Made by a program: the position numbers and the translations under genes. From Parasulfuritortus sp037446165 (GTDB lineage: Bacteria > Pseudomonadota > Gammaproteobacteria > Burkholderiales > Thiobacillaceae): a stretch of DNA of 64,000 nt. Below, piece by piece: positions 15,505 through 23,220 of this stretch (position 1 is its first letter; every line of letters begins with the position of its first letter). The DNA lies in contig JBBIJC010000003.1 in the NCBI GenBank assembly GCA_037446165.1, positions 1 to 64,000 on the forward strand. The letters run 5' to 3'. The notes beneath the pieces are model-generated. The model was given only the letters and a program-made list of their open reading frames with translations, was not told the DNA's origin and made no database searches.

Positions 15505-16923
15505 CTAACTGGGCCGAATAGGCAAGGCGACATGGAAGGTCGATCCACAGCCGGGCCGGCTCTCGACTTTGATTGTGCCGCCATGCTGTTTCACAATGCC
15601 GTACGCCAAGGATAGGCCCAGTCCCGTACCCTGGCCGATCGGACGTGTCGTGAAGAAGGGCTCGAATATATGCGGCAGCACATTTTCGTCAATGCCCATT
15701 CCTGTGTCCGTGACTTCCAGCCAAATTGTCGTATCGTTGTGCCCCGTGCGCAGACCAAGACGTCCCTGTCTGTTCATGGCCTGCAATGCATTGGTGAGCA
15801 AACTGAGAAAAACCTGGCTAAGTTGGGATGGACGACACTGAATATCCGGCAAGTCGGCATATTCGCGGCATACTTCGACGCCTTCACGCAGCGGACCCGA
15901 TAGCAGATTGAGTGCGCTTTCCAGACAAGTTTGCGGATTCACCCATTGCCATTGGTCCTCGTTGTCAATCTTGGAGAAATCGCGCAGATCCTGAACGATC
16001 TTACGGATGCGGTTAATGCCATCGATGGTCTCCTTGATCAAGACGCCGCTGTCCTCCTGAAGGAAGCCAAGGTCAATTTTCTGGCAAACGGCCTGAGCTT
16101 TATCCAGAACACCGTGGCATATCGTGCGTGTCTCAGGCTTTCCAGCAAGGTCGCCGGCTTCTTTCAGGCTGTTTTGAAAATACGCGATGACCTGGAATAG
16201 CTGCTCAACATAGCGACCAAGAGTGGTCAGGTTGGAGTAAACAAATCCGATCGGGTTATTGATTTCATGCGCCATACCCGCCGCCAATTGACCGACAACC
16301 GCCAGTTTTTCCGATTGCACCAAGTGTTGCTGAGTGGTTTTCAGCTGTTCGTGTAGAGCCTGTAACTGGTTATAACTATCCTGCAAAGCACTCTGGTCGA
16401 GTTGGCGCTGCCGCAACTCGGCCTCAAGTTTCTGTTTGGCGTCCGCCAGCGCCATGGTCCGTTTTTCCACGCGGGCCTGGAGTTGAGCATTGGCTAGGCT
16501 TACCTCTTCCTCCAACTCCATGATGCGAGTAATGTCAGTACGCACGGAGATGAATTTATCCACCAATCCATTTCCGTCAAGGAATGGCACAACGGTTGTC
16601 TGGACCCAGTAATGCCGACCATCCTTGCGCCGGTTTTTGACCGTGCCGTTCCATATCTGCCCGGCGGAGACCGTGGCCCACAGAGCCTGGAAAAACTCGG
16701 GCGGGTGATAGCCTGACTTGACGATACGGTGATTCTGGCCCAGCAGTTCCTCCAAAGTGTAACCGCTGATGTCGCAGAATTTCTGGTTGACATAGTTGAT
16801 AGTGCCAGCTGCATCGGTGATGCTGACAATGGCATGTTCATCCAGTGCGATGGTCAGTGCCTGCAGTTTTTCGATGAGGTCGGTATCACCATCCGGCTTC
16901 ATCGAAGTTTCTTCCTGCGTCAT
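15505..16923 (-). CDS. Soluble PAS-domain histidine kinase
   Basis: A 472-residue kinase without transmembrane segments. It has an N-terminal PAS domain (about 25-135), a long coiled coil (about 140-215), then the phospho-acceptor H box MAHEINNPIGF and a C-terminal ATPase with an N box (LLTNALQAM), DTGMGID and GTGLGLSLAYG. The H box and ATPase belong to the HPK4-like group often partnered with HD-GYP regulators. Its ATG overlaps the stop of the upstream kinase gene, so the two kinases and the HD-GYP regulator form one unit. Confidence 0.92.
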   Translation of the reverse strand: MTQEETSMKPDGDTDLIEKLQALTIALDEHAIVSITDAAGTINYVNQKFCDISGYTLEELLGQNHRIVKSGYHPPEFFQALWATVSAGQIWNGTVKNRRKDGRHYWVQTTVVPFLDGNGLVDKFISVRTDITRIMELEEEVSLANAQLQARVEKRTMALADAKQKLEAELRQRQLDQSALQDSYNQLQALHEQLKTTQQHLVQSEKLAVVGQLAAGMAHEINNPIGFVYSNLTTLGRYVEQLFQVIAYFQNSLKEAGDLAGKPETRTICHGVLDKAQAVCQKIDLGFLQEDSGVLIKETIDGINRIRKIVQDLRDFSKIDNEDQWQWVNPQTCLESALNLLSGPLREGVEVCREYADLPDIQCRPSQLSQVFLSLLTNALQAMNRQGRLGLRTGHNDTTIWLEVTDTGMGIDENVLPHIFEPFFTTRPIGQGTGLGLSLAYGIVKQHGGTIKVESRPGCGSTFHVALPIRPS

Positions 16924-18560
16924 GATTGAGCGTTCGGCTCTGCGCGTGTCACCGGCAGGCTGATGCGAAAGGTGGTGCCTTGGCCGGGAGGGCTTTCAAC
17001 CTGGATTTCACCGCCGTGCTTCTGGATGATTCCATATGAAATCGATAAACCGAGTCCGGTCCCTTTGCCAATGGGTTTGGTGGTGAAGAAGGGTTCGAAG
17101 ATTCGGTTCAGGTGTTCTGCTTTGATGCCGCAACCGGTATCGGATATCTCCACGTACACTTGATCCGCCTTAGCCCAGGTGCGAATGGTAACGGTACCAT
17201 GGGCATCGATCGCTTGCGCCGCGTTGACGAGCAGATTCATGAATACCTGGTTGAGCTGGCTGGGCAAACAAAAAACGTCCGGGATTTCACCGAGTTCGCG
17301 ACGCACGTCTGCTTTGTATTTCAGTTCGTTCCAGACGATGCTCAGCGTACGTTCCAGACCTTGTCGGAGGTCGAACCATTCCCAGGCATCATGTTCACCC
17401 GACCGCGAGAAATCACGCAAATCTTGAACGATCTTCCGTACCCGATTGATGCCTTCCAGGGATTCTCGCAACAGGTTGGGCATATCCTCGCACAGGAAAG
17501 CGAGATCTTTGTCCTTTTTAGTGGCGGCCAAGGCATCCAGGATCACGGGGTCGGTAATACTCGTTTCAGCCCTGTCAAAGGCTGCCAGAACGACGAACAG
17601 GTCGTCCATGTATTTCTGCATATGACCGAGGTTGGAAAAAACATAGCCGATTGGATTATTGATTTCATGGGCAACGCCGGCTGCCAGTTGACCTACAGAC
17701 GCCATCTTTTCGGATTGCAGTAGTTGGCTTTGCGCCCATTTCAGTTCTTCGTAGGCTTGGCGTAACTCCCGCTCGCGTTGCCGTACCTGGCTGATGTCGC
17801 GCATGATTGTGGAGAAGTAATCAACTGTACCGTCAGCCATCCGATGAGCCAAAATGACTTGATGCACAGGTAATTCGTCATGGTTTGATGTCAGGATGGC
17901 GGTTTCACCCGACCAAATGCCAGTGCGCGCCGCTTCGGGGAAGCCCTCGTCTAGCAGTTTTTGCGTGACCCAGACGGGTTGGTAATCAGTGACATAACCT
18001 AATCCTCCGTCTCGTGTCCGCTTGCTCATCAATTTGCGGAAAGCCTCGTTGACATAAAGCACCTCCCCGTCCGGATTTGCGATTCCAACAAAATCCGAAG
18101 TGGCTGACAGGATGCTACCGAGGCGAACTTGGGCTTCCTCGGCCTGTTTGCGAGCAGTAATATCAATGTGCGCTACAGCACAACCTTCGCCATTTTGCAG
18201 GCGTGACGCTTGTAACAAAAACCAATGAGGGCTGTCATATGAAGGACAGAGATATTCGAGACCGAAATTTGATTGTTCGCCGGTCAATATTTTTCTGAGG
18301 CCGTCGTGAATCCTGCTGGCTGCTTCATTACCTTGCCGGGCACTCGCCAGGATCAATTCGAGGTAACTCACGCCGATATCACAAATGTGTTCCTGGCCTT
18401 GCCCTGTATCAGCGAAACAATTCCTTGCCTGGTTCACAGCCAACACGATGCCGTTGCCATCCAACACCACAATATGGGCATTCAGGGCATCCAACGGATC
18501 TTCCTGCCATGCCGCTTCATGGTTCACCTCAACTCGTGATGTTCGGCGACCAATTTTCAT
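16920..18560 (-). CDS. PAS-PAS histidine kinase
   Basis: A 546-residue cytoplasmic sensor kinase. The first PAS-like domain (about 20-135) has the pattern NAHIVVLDGNGIVLAVN ending HIDITARKQ. A second PAS follows (about 140-260), then a coiled coil, an H box (VAHEINNPIGYVFSN) and an ATPase with DTGCGIK and GTGLGLSISYG. It is closely similar in layout and C-terminal sequence to the next kinase downstream, so the pair may come from duplication. Signals sensed are unknown. Confidence 0.92.
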   Translation of the reverse strand: MKIGRRTSRVEVNHEAAWQEDPLDALNAHIVVLDGNGIVLAVNQARNCFADTGQGQEHICDIGVSYLELILASARQGNEAASRIHDGLRKILTGEQSNFGLEYLCPSYDSPHWFLLQASRLQNGEGCAVAHIDITARKQAEEAQVRLGSILSATSDFVGIANPDGEVLYVNEAFRKLMSKRTRDGGLGYVTDYQPVWVTQKLLDEGFPEAARTGIWSGETAILTSNHDELPVHQVILAHRMADGTVDYFSTIMRDISQVRQRERELRQAYEELKWAQSQLLQSEKMASVGQLAAGVAHEINNPIGYVFSNLGHMQKYMDDLFVVLAAFDRAETSITDPVILDALAATKKDKDLAFLCEDMPNLLRESLEGINRVRKIVQDLRDFSRSGEHDAWEWFDLRQGLERTLSIVWNELKYKADVRRELGEIPDVFCLPSQLNQVFMNLLVNAAQAIDAHGTVTIRTWAKADQVYVEISDTGCGIKAEHLNRIFEPFFTTKPIGKGTGLGLSISYGIIQKHGGEIQVESPPGQGTTFRISLPVTRAEPNAQS

Positions 18561-18628
18561 AAATAAACAATTGCCGGGCAGATCGAGATTACCGTCGAGA
18601 ATGAATCTTTATGGATGGTTACCAGACA

Positions 18629-18649
18629 ACCAGGCCAAATTAGCCTGGT
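18629..18649 (-). terminator. Hairpin downstream of the ANTAR gene and its remnant
   Basis: Seven-base-pair stem ACCAGGC / GCCTGGT with a seven-base loop in the spacer between the remnant at 18781 and the kinase start at 18560. There is no U tract, so it is only a possible terminator or mRNA end. Confidence 0.35.
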
Positions 18650-18780
18650 CAATGCCGACGCATTCCGACTATCCGTCATGGGCTCGCCTCGTACTATTGA
18701 TCACCACTTCAAATAGCTAACGAGGTCTAGGTCAGCTGAGCGGGCAGGTTAGTTAATTCTTACAGAATTTACAAGCCATA

Positions 18781-18986
18781 TCAGGACCGGCACGGGTGAG
18801 GTCGCGCAGCAAAAAATTCATCCAACTGTTTCCTTGCCTGCAGGCACTGATCGATTGTTGTTTGAATATTGACGTTGCTACTGAAGTATTCGTTGGCAAC
18901 TGTATAGCTCAAGGGGAGGGTGGAATGGCATGCTGAACCAGCGTTGAGATGGCTTGTTCCGCAAGGTTCTTGGCCTCTTCGAGCAT
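18781..18986 (-). pseudogene. Frameshifted remnant of a diguanylate-cyclase N-terminal domain
   Basis: Read on the minus strand from ATG 18986, the frame encodes MLEEAKNLAEQAISTLVQHA followed by IPPSP and then a stop. In the neighbouring frame the sequence continues as LSYTVANEYFSSN and CLQARKQLDEFF. Joined, this matches the N-terminal helical domain common in front of GGDEF domains (pattern of a helix, then PPTP-x-N/SY). The GGDEF part is missing, so this is a truncated, frameshifted relic 55 bases after the ANTAR gene. Family assignment rests on pattern memory. Confidence 0.5.
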
Positions 18987-19040
18987 ATGCTATGAGTGCA
19001 GGTTTGGCGGGGGAGTTCACGACCCATGATGGCTGTCACC

Positions 19041-19619
19041 CTACTTGGGTATAGGGAAATGGCCGTTCACAATGTCACTTGCAACATCCACCAGCTTCTT
19101 ACGGTGATTTCTGGATTCCGACCTCAGGATTTCAAAGGCGAACGTCTCTGTTACCTTCAGCTTAACCATGAGCATGCCGACTGCCGTGCTGATCTCGCGG
19201 CTGTTCTTCAAGGCGGTGACCAGCTTTTCCTCATTTTCCCGCAAGCTGGTTAGATCGCGGGCTCGTGCGAGCGCCGTTTTTAGCGATGGAATCATGCGTT
19301 GCACATCGAGCGGCTTGACCATATAGCCAAGCGCGCCGGCGCTCTCGGCCTCATGCACGAAGGCATCGTCGTCGTGCGCAGTCAGGAAGACGAACGGAAT
19401 GCCGTCTTCGGCCATATCCCGCGCCAATTCCAAACCGGATCGCCCTGGCAGGCGCACGTCCAGCACAGCCAGATCGGGCCGGATACGCAGGCAGGCCTCC
19501 ACAGCAGCTTCCGCTGATTCGACTTCGGTGACTTCGAATCCAGCGCCGCGCAGGCCGCGTGCCATGGTGCTCAGGATCAACAAGTCGTCTTCCACCAGCA
19601 GGAGATGGTTATGGGTCAT
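19041..19619 (-). CDS. Response regulator with ANTAR RNA-binding domain
   Basis: The N-terminal receiver (about 1-120) has EDD, phospho-acceptor Asp in LAVLDVRLPGRSG and Lys in YMVKPLD. The C terminus (about 130-190) is an ANTAR domain: ALKNSREISTAVGMLM, then AFEILRSESRN and VDVASDIV. ANTAR regulators prevent transcription termination by binding paired hexanucleotide hairpins in nascent mRNA. The gene lies 33 bases after the HisKA_2 sensor kinase gene, the usual partner class, so the two should form a two-component system. Target transcripts are not evident here. Confidence 0.92.
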   Translation of the reverse strand: MTHNHLLLVEDDLLILSTMARGLRGAGFEVTEVESAEAAVEACLRIRPDLAVLDVRLPGRSGLELARDMAEDGIPFVFLTAHDDDAFVHEAESAGALGYMVKPLDVQRMIPSLKTALARARDLTSLRENEEKLVTALKNSREISTAVGMLMVKLKVTETFAFEILRSESRNHRKKLVDVASDIVNGHFPIPK

Positions 19620-19652
19620 AGAAACTCCAGTAAGGTCAAGGGTTATCCAAAG

Positions 19653-22600
19653 TCATTGACCGGGCGTACAGCAGGTAATGGACTGGGTGATCAACGGCGG
19701 CATCAGCATGAGTTCCGCGCGTACCATTTCTGCATCCTCGTAAATTGCCAGATGTGCCCCTTTGCGCGGCAACAGGGTGCGCACTAGGTCGAGGCCAATT
19801 CCACAGCCCGCGCCGCTGGCCAAGTTGAATCCGGAGGGTAAAGGCCCGCCTGGATTGTCGATCCGGATGATCAGGTGGCTAACATCGCCGGATATCGATA
19901 CCGTGACGCCGAAGCCGTTTTTATGCCGGCCATGCTTCAGCGCATTCTGGAGAAGTTCGTTCAGGATGAGGGCGATCGATACTGTGGCATTGCGATCCAG
20001 ACAGACATCGTCGACCAAGCTGGCCTCGATGGACGGCGTGGCATCTACCACGGCCAGTGACGCCGCCGCTTTGACGACTTCCCATACCAGTTCACTCAGG
20101 TGCAATTCGTATTCGTTCAACCGGCTTTGCAGACCGTACACGACCGAAATCGTGTTGATCTGCGCAATCGCCGATTCAATCGGTACGGCTGCTCCCGGGA
20201 AACTAGCGATGTCCTGACGAAGCAGACCGATCACGCCCTGCAGATTGTTCTTGATCCGATGATGAACCTCACGTACCAGCGCATTGCGCTGGCTGGCCTC
20301 GTGGGCAAGCCGCTCCTGTTCGGCATTGACCTGCGCCGTAACGTTCTCGACTATTCCTATGCTATACAGGGACGCGCCCGATGAAGAACGGATCGGCGCA
20401 GCGAACAGATTGACCCAGATTGTGCCGCCATCCCGGTGCAGGTAGCGCTTGCGCAAGTTATAACTGGAAACCTGGTCTTTATGTGCCTGCTGGAAACGGT
20501 CGAGATTGGCGGCAATATCGTCCGAATGGGTGATCATGTCGAACGTTTTTCCGATCAGGTCCGCCTCGTCATAACCCAGCATTTCGCACATGGCCCGGTT
20601 GACATGGAAGAAACGGCGCCGATCATCGACCATGGCCATTCCGACCGGGGCGTTTTCGAACAACAGGCGGAAACGCTCCTCGTTTTCGCGCAGTTTCTCT
20701 GCCAGCTGCCTGGGCGCGGTGATGTCGATATGGGAGATGACCGCCCCTGTACGCGCGCCATCGAGTGGAGCGACGGTGACCATGAACCAGCGCTCCATGC
20801 CCGGAGCGTGGCAGGGGTACTCATAAGAGAAGGCTTGGCTATCACCCGCCAGAACCATCCGGATTCCATTCAACACATCCTGCGCCCCTACGGCGCTCGA
20901 GCCACGGGCGGCGGCGCAGATATCCAGGTAATTGGTGCCGATGTCCGTGCTGGTCGCTGGCCGCCCAGCTACATCGCTGTTTTCCAGTGCGAACCGGCGC
21001 CAGGACTCGTTTACTGCGACGATGACGCCATCGCCATCAATTACGGCGACATGGGTACTGACGGCGTTGAGGATGGCACGAGTGAAATTTTCCTGTTCTT
21101 GCATGGATAACTCCGACTGCTTTCGCTCGGTGATATCGATGTCCACGCCCAGCACACGAATGATACGGCCACCGGCATCGAGCACCGCGCCGCCTCGTCC
21201 ATCCACCCATCGCACCTCGCCGGAAGGTTTCACAATGCGGTATTCGATCAGGAAAGGACGTTGCTCCGCCAGGGCCTGCCCTTCTTCTGCCTGCACTCGT
21301 GTGCTGTCGTCGGGATGGATGCAGGCCAGCCAATCGGAATGGTTGAGCGCCTGGCCTGGCTCGATTCCATAAATCGTCGCCATCTGCGGGCTCCAGTTTT
21401 CCCGTTGCGTCTCAACATCGTATTCCCACGAGCCGACATTCGCCGCCTGCTGGGCCAGTCGCAGCCACTCCTCGGCGCGGCTCAAATCCTCTTCCATGTG
21501 TTTTCGTTCGGTAAAGTCGATCAGCATGCTGAGCATGTGAGGTACACCGTCCAGATCCAGTCGTTCTATCGACACCAGAGCAAAACCGATTTCGCCGGTT
21601 TTCTTCCGGAAACGGATTTCCTGGTTTCGAATGCGGCCCTCACGCCGCAAACGCTCCACAAAAATTCTACGGTCATCAATATTGGCCCAGGTAGATATAT
21701 CCAGCGCGAAGTGGTTGACGATATCCTCGCGAGCATAGCCGAGCGTTTCCAGAAAGGCCGAATTGACATCGACCATGTATCCGTCGTCGACGCGACTGAT
21801 GACGATGCCAATCGGGCTGGAACGAAACACAATCGAGAACAGTGATTCGCTCTTGCGCAACGATTCAGCCCAACGCGCGCGGCTGGCTATCGCCCTTGCC
21901 AGCAACCAGGACCCCGCCGCCAACAGCGCCAGTGCGAAGAGCAACAGCGTCAACACCATCGGCTGTTGGGAAAACCAGATCGAGGGCAGCACACTGTCTG
22001 GCGTGTAGGTGACGATTCTCCAGAAATACTTGTCCCGGCCCAGCGGTCTATCGCTGATGCCGACAGACCGCATCGAGCCGGTGCTGGAGTGCTGGCCGGC
22101 CTGCAAGGGATAAACAGTGCTGTACACGAACAGACCGCGCGCGTTGTGGATGGCACCCTTTTCATGGCTGGCGATGACTTTCCATTCTTCCGGGTAGACC
22201 TGACCGAAGGTGTGCCCGTTGCCGAACATGAAGCCCCATTCGTCGCCAGGATTGGGGCTGGAGAGCCAATAGCCGTCACTGTTGAGCAACATGCCCTGGC
22301 AGCCATCCAAACCTACCGAGGCCCGGAAATGCGCAAGCAGGCGTGCGCCAAGATGGTTCAGAAGGACAAAGCCAAGCTTGCGGCCGTCGGCATCGAACAC
22401 CGGAGCGCCGAAATGCAGCATGGGTTTGGGCGGCATCTCGATGCGGTCGAGTTTCATATTGAGCTCCAGTGGCGAAACGTAAGCCTCGCCACGCTGTAGT
22501 TCGAGGATGTCGCGAACGTAATAACGCCCGGATTTGTCATGTAGTTGGTTTTCCGGCACGACAACCGGCTCGCCATCATTCAAGCTTACCCGAATGCGTT

Positions 22601-23000
22601 CCATGCCTTGGCTATCGACGAAACGGATCTGGTCATACAGCCTCGTGCCCTTGAGCAGCACACGATAGAGCTCGGTGACGTTGAGCCGGTCTTCCGTTCG
22701 CTCGATAGCCAGCTTGTGATCGATGCCAAATATGTCAACCAGGACTTCAAGGTCCGACGAAACGATCGCCATGTCTTGCTGGATGCGCTCAGTCGCCAAC
22801 GCGATTTCGGCGTCCTCATGCAGGGTCTGGGTCTCGACCGCTATTTGCTCGAAGTGATAGGCGTTGCCGAGCACCAGCGCGAATAGCAATACCGCACCTG
22901 ATACGAACAACAGGAGGAACTGCCTGATAACAGCCCGCTGCTCCAGAGGCTGAGTGCTCGTGGGGGCCGTGGCATGTCCGGATAAGGGGGTATTGTTCAT
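19653..23000 (-). CDS. Membrane multi-PAS sensor kinase (HisKA_2 family)
   Basis: A 1115-residue sensor. It has a transmembrane helix at about 28-48, a periplasmic Cache-like domain to about 340, a second helix (about 345-370), and four PAS domains (about 380-500, 510-635, 640-765, 770-890). A HisKA_2 phospho-acceptor (REVHHRIKNNLQGVIGLL) and an ATPase with an N box in LNELLQNALKHGRHKNG follow. HisKA_2 kinases pair with ANTAR or CheY-like regulators, matching the downstream gene. The third PAS resembles the first PAS of the kinase at 16920-18560. The ligand is unknown. Confidence 0.92.
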   Translation of the reverse strand: MNNTPLSGHATAPTSTQPLEQRAVIRQFLLLFVSGAVLLFALVLGNAYHFEQIAVETQTLHEDAEIALATERIQQDMAIVSSDLEVLVDIFGIDHKLAIERTEDRLNVTELYRVLLKGTRLYDQIRFVDSQGMERIRVSLNDGEPVVVPENQLHDKSGRYYVRDILELQRGEAYVSPLELNMKLDRIEMPPKPMLHFGAPVFDADGRKLGFVLLNHLGARLLAHFRASVGLDGCQGMLLNSDGYWLSSPNPGDEWGFMFGNGHTFGQVYPEEWKVIASHEKGAIHNARGLFVYSTVYPLQAGQHSSTGSMRSVGISDRPLGRDKYFWRIVTYTPDSVLPSIWFSQQPMVLTLLLFALALLAAGSWLLARAIASRARWAESLRKSESLFSIVFRSSPIGIVISRVDDGYMVDVNSAFLETLGYAREDIVNHFALDISTWANIDDRRIFVERLRREGRIRNQEIRFRKKTGEIGFALVSIERLDLDGVPHMLSMLIDFTERKHMEEDLSRAEEWLRLAQQAANVGSWEYDVETQRENWSPQMATIYGIEPGQALNHSDWLACIHPDDSTRVQAEEGQALAEQRPFLIEYRIVKPSGEVRWVDGRGGAVLDAGGRIIRVLGVDIDITERKQSELSMQEQENFTRAILNAVSTHVAVIDGDGVIVAVNESWRRFALENSDVAGRPATSTDIGTNYLDICAAARGSSAVGAQDVLNGIRMVLAGDSQAFSYEYPCHAPGMERWFMVTVAPLDGARTGAVISHIDITAPRQLAEKLRENEERFRLLFENAPVGMAMVDDRRRFFHVNRAMCEMLGYDEADLIGKTFDMITHSDDIAANLDRFQQAHKDQVSSYNLRKRYLHRDGGTIWVNLFAAPIRSSSGASLYSIGIVENVTAQVNAEQERLAHEASQRNALVREVHHRIKNNLQGVIGLLRQDIASFPGAAVPIESAIAQINTISVVYGLQSRLNEYELHLSELVWEVVKAAASLAVVDATPSIEASLVDDVCLDRNATVSIALILNELLQNALKHGRHKNGFGVTVSISGDVSHLIIRIDNPGGPLPSGFNLASGAGCGIGLDLVRTLLPRKGAHLAIYEDAEMVRAELMLMPPLITQSITCCTPGQ

Positions 23001-23177
23001 GCGACTCTCCCGCTCAAGATACTCATACTATTGATCCGGCCAGGTGAAGTATCAACTCCGTTCGGGCTGAATCAATAAATGAGGTCGTTTGTATATAGTA
23101 GTAAATATCAACTACCATAGTAATGGTAAGTCAACCCGGACCTCGTTGGCTCATTGCCCTAGCTGTTAGGAGAGTTT

Positions 23178-23216
23178 ATGAGACCCGGGTTTACCTTTGT
23201 AGCCAGTTCGGCGTAA
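23178..23216 (+). other. Possible 12-codon upstream ORF before the globin-coupled sensor
   Basis: An ATG at 23178 preceded by AGGAG at ideal spacing opens a 12-codon frame (MRPGFTFVASSA) that stops at 23214-23216. That is four bases before the ATG of the next gene, which itself has no clear Shine-Dalgarno. This arrangement suggests translational coupling of the sensor gene to the small ORF. The alternative is that the region was frameshifted. Confidence 0.4.
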
Positions 23217-23220
23217 TGGC

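Noticed and set aside
15505..18560. Single long tandem kinase or recent exact duplication
   Set aside because: The two kinase genes have separate starts and stops with an ATGA overlap and have diverged over most of their length, so they are two genes.
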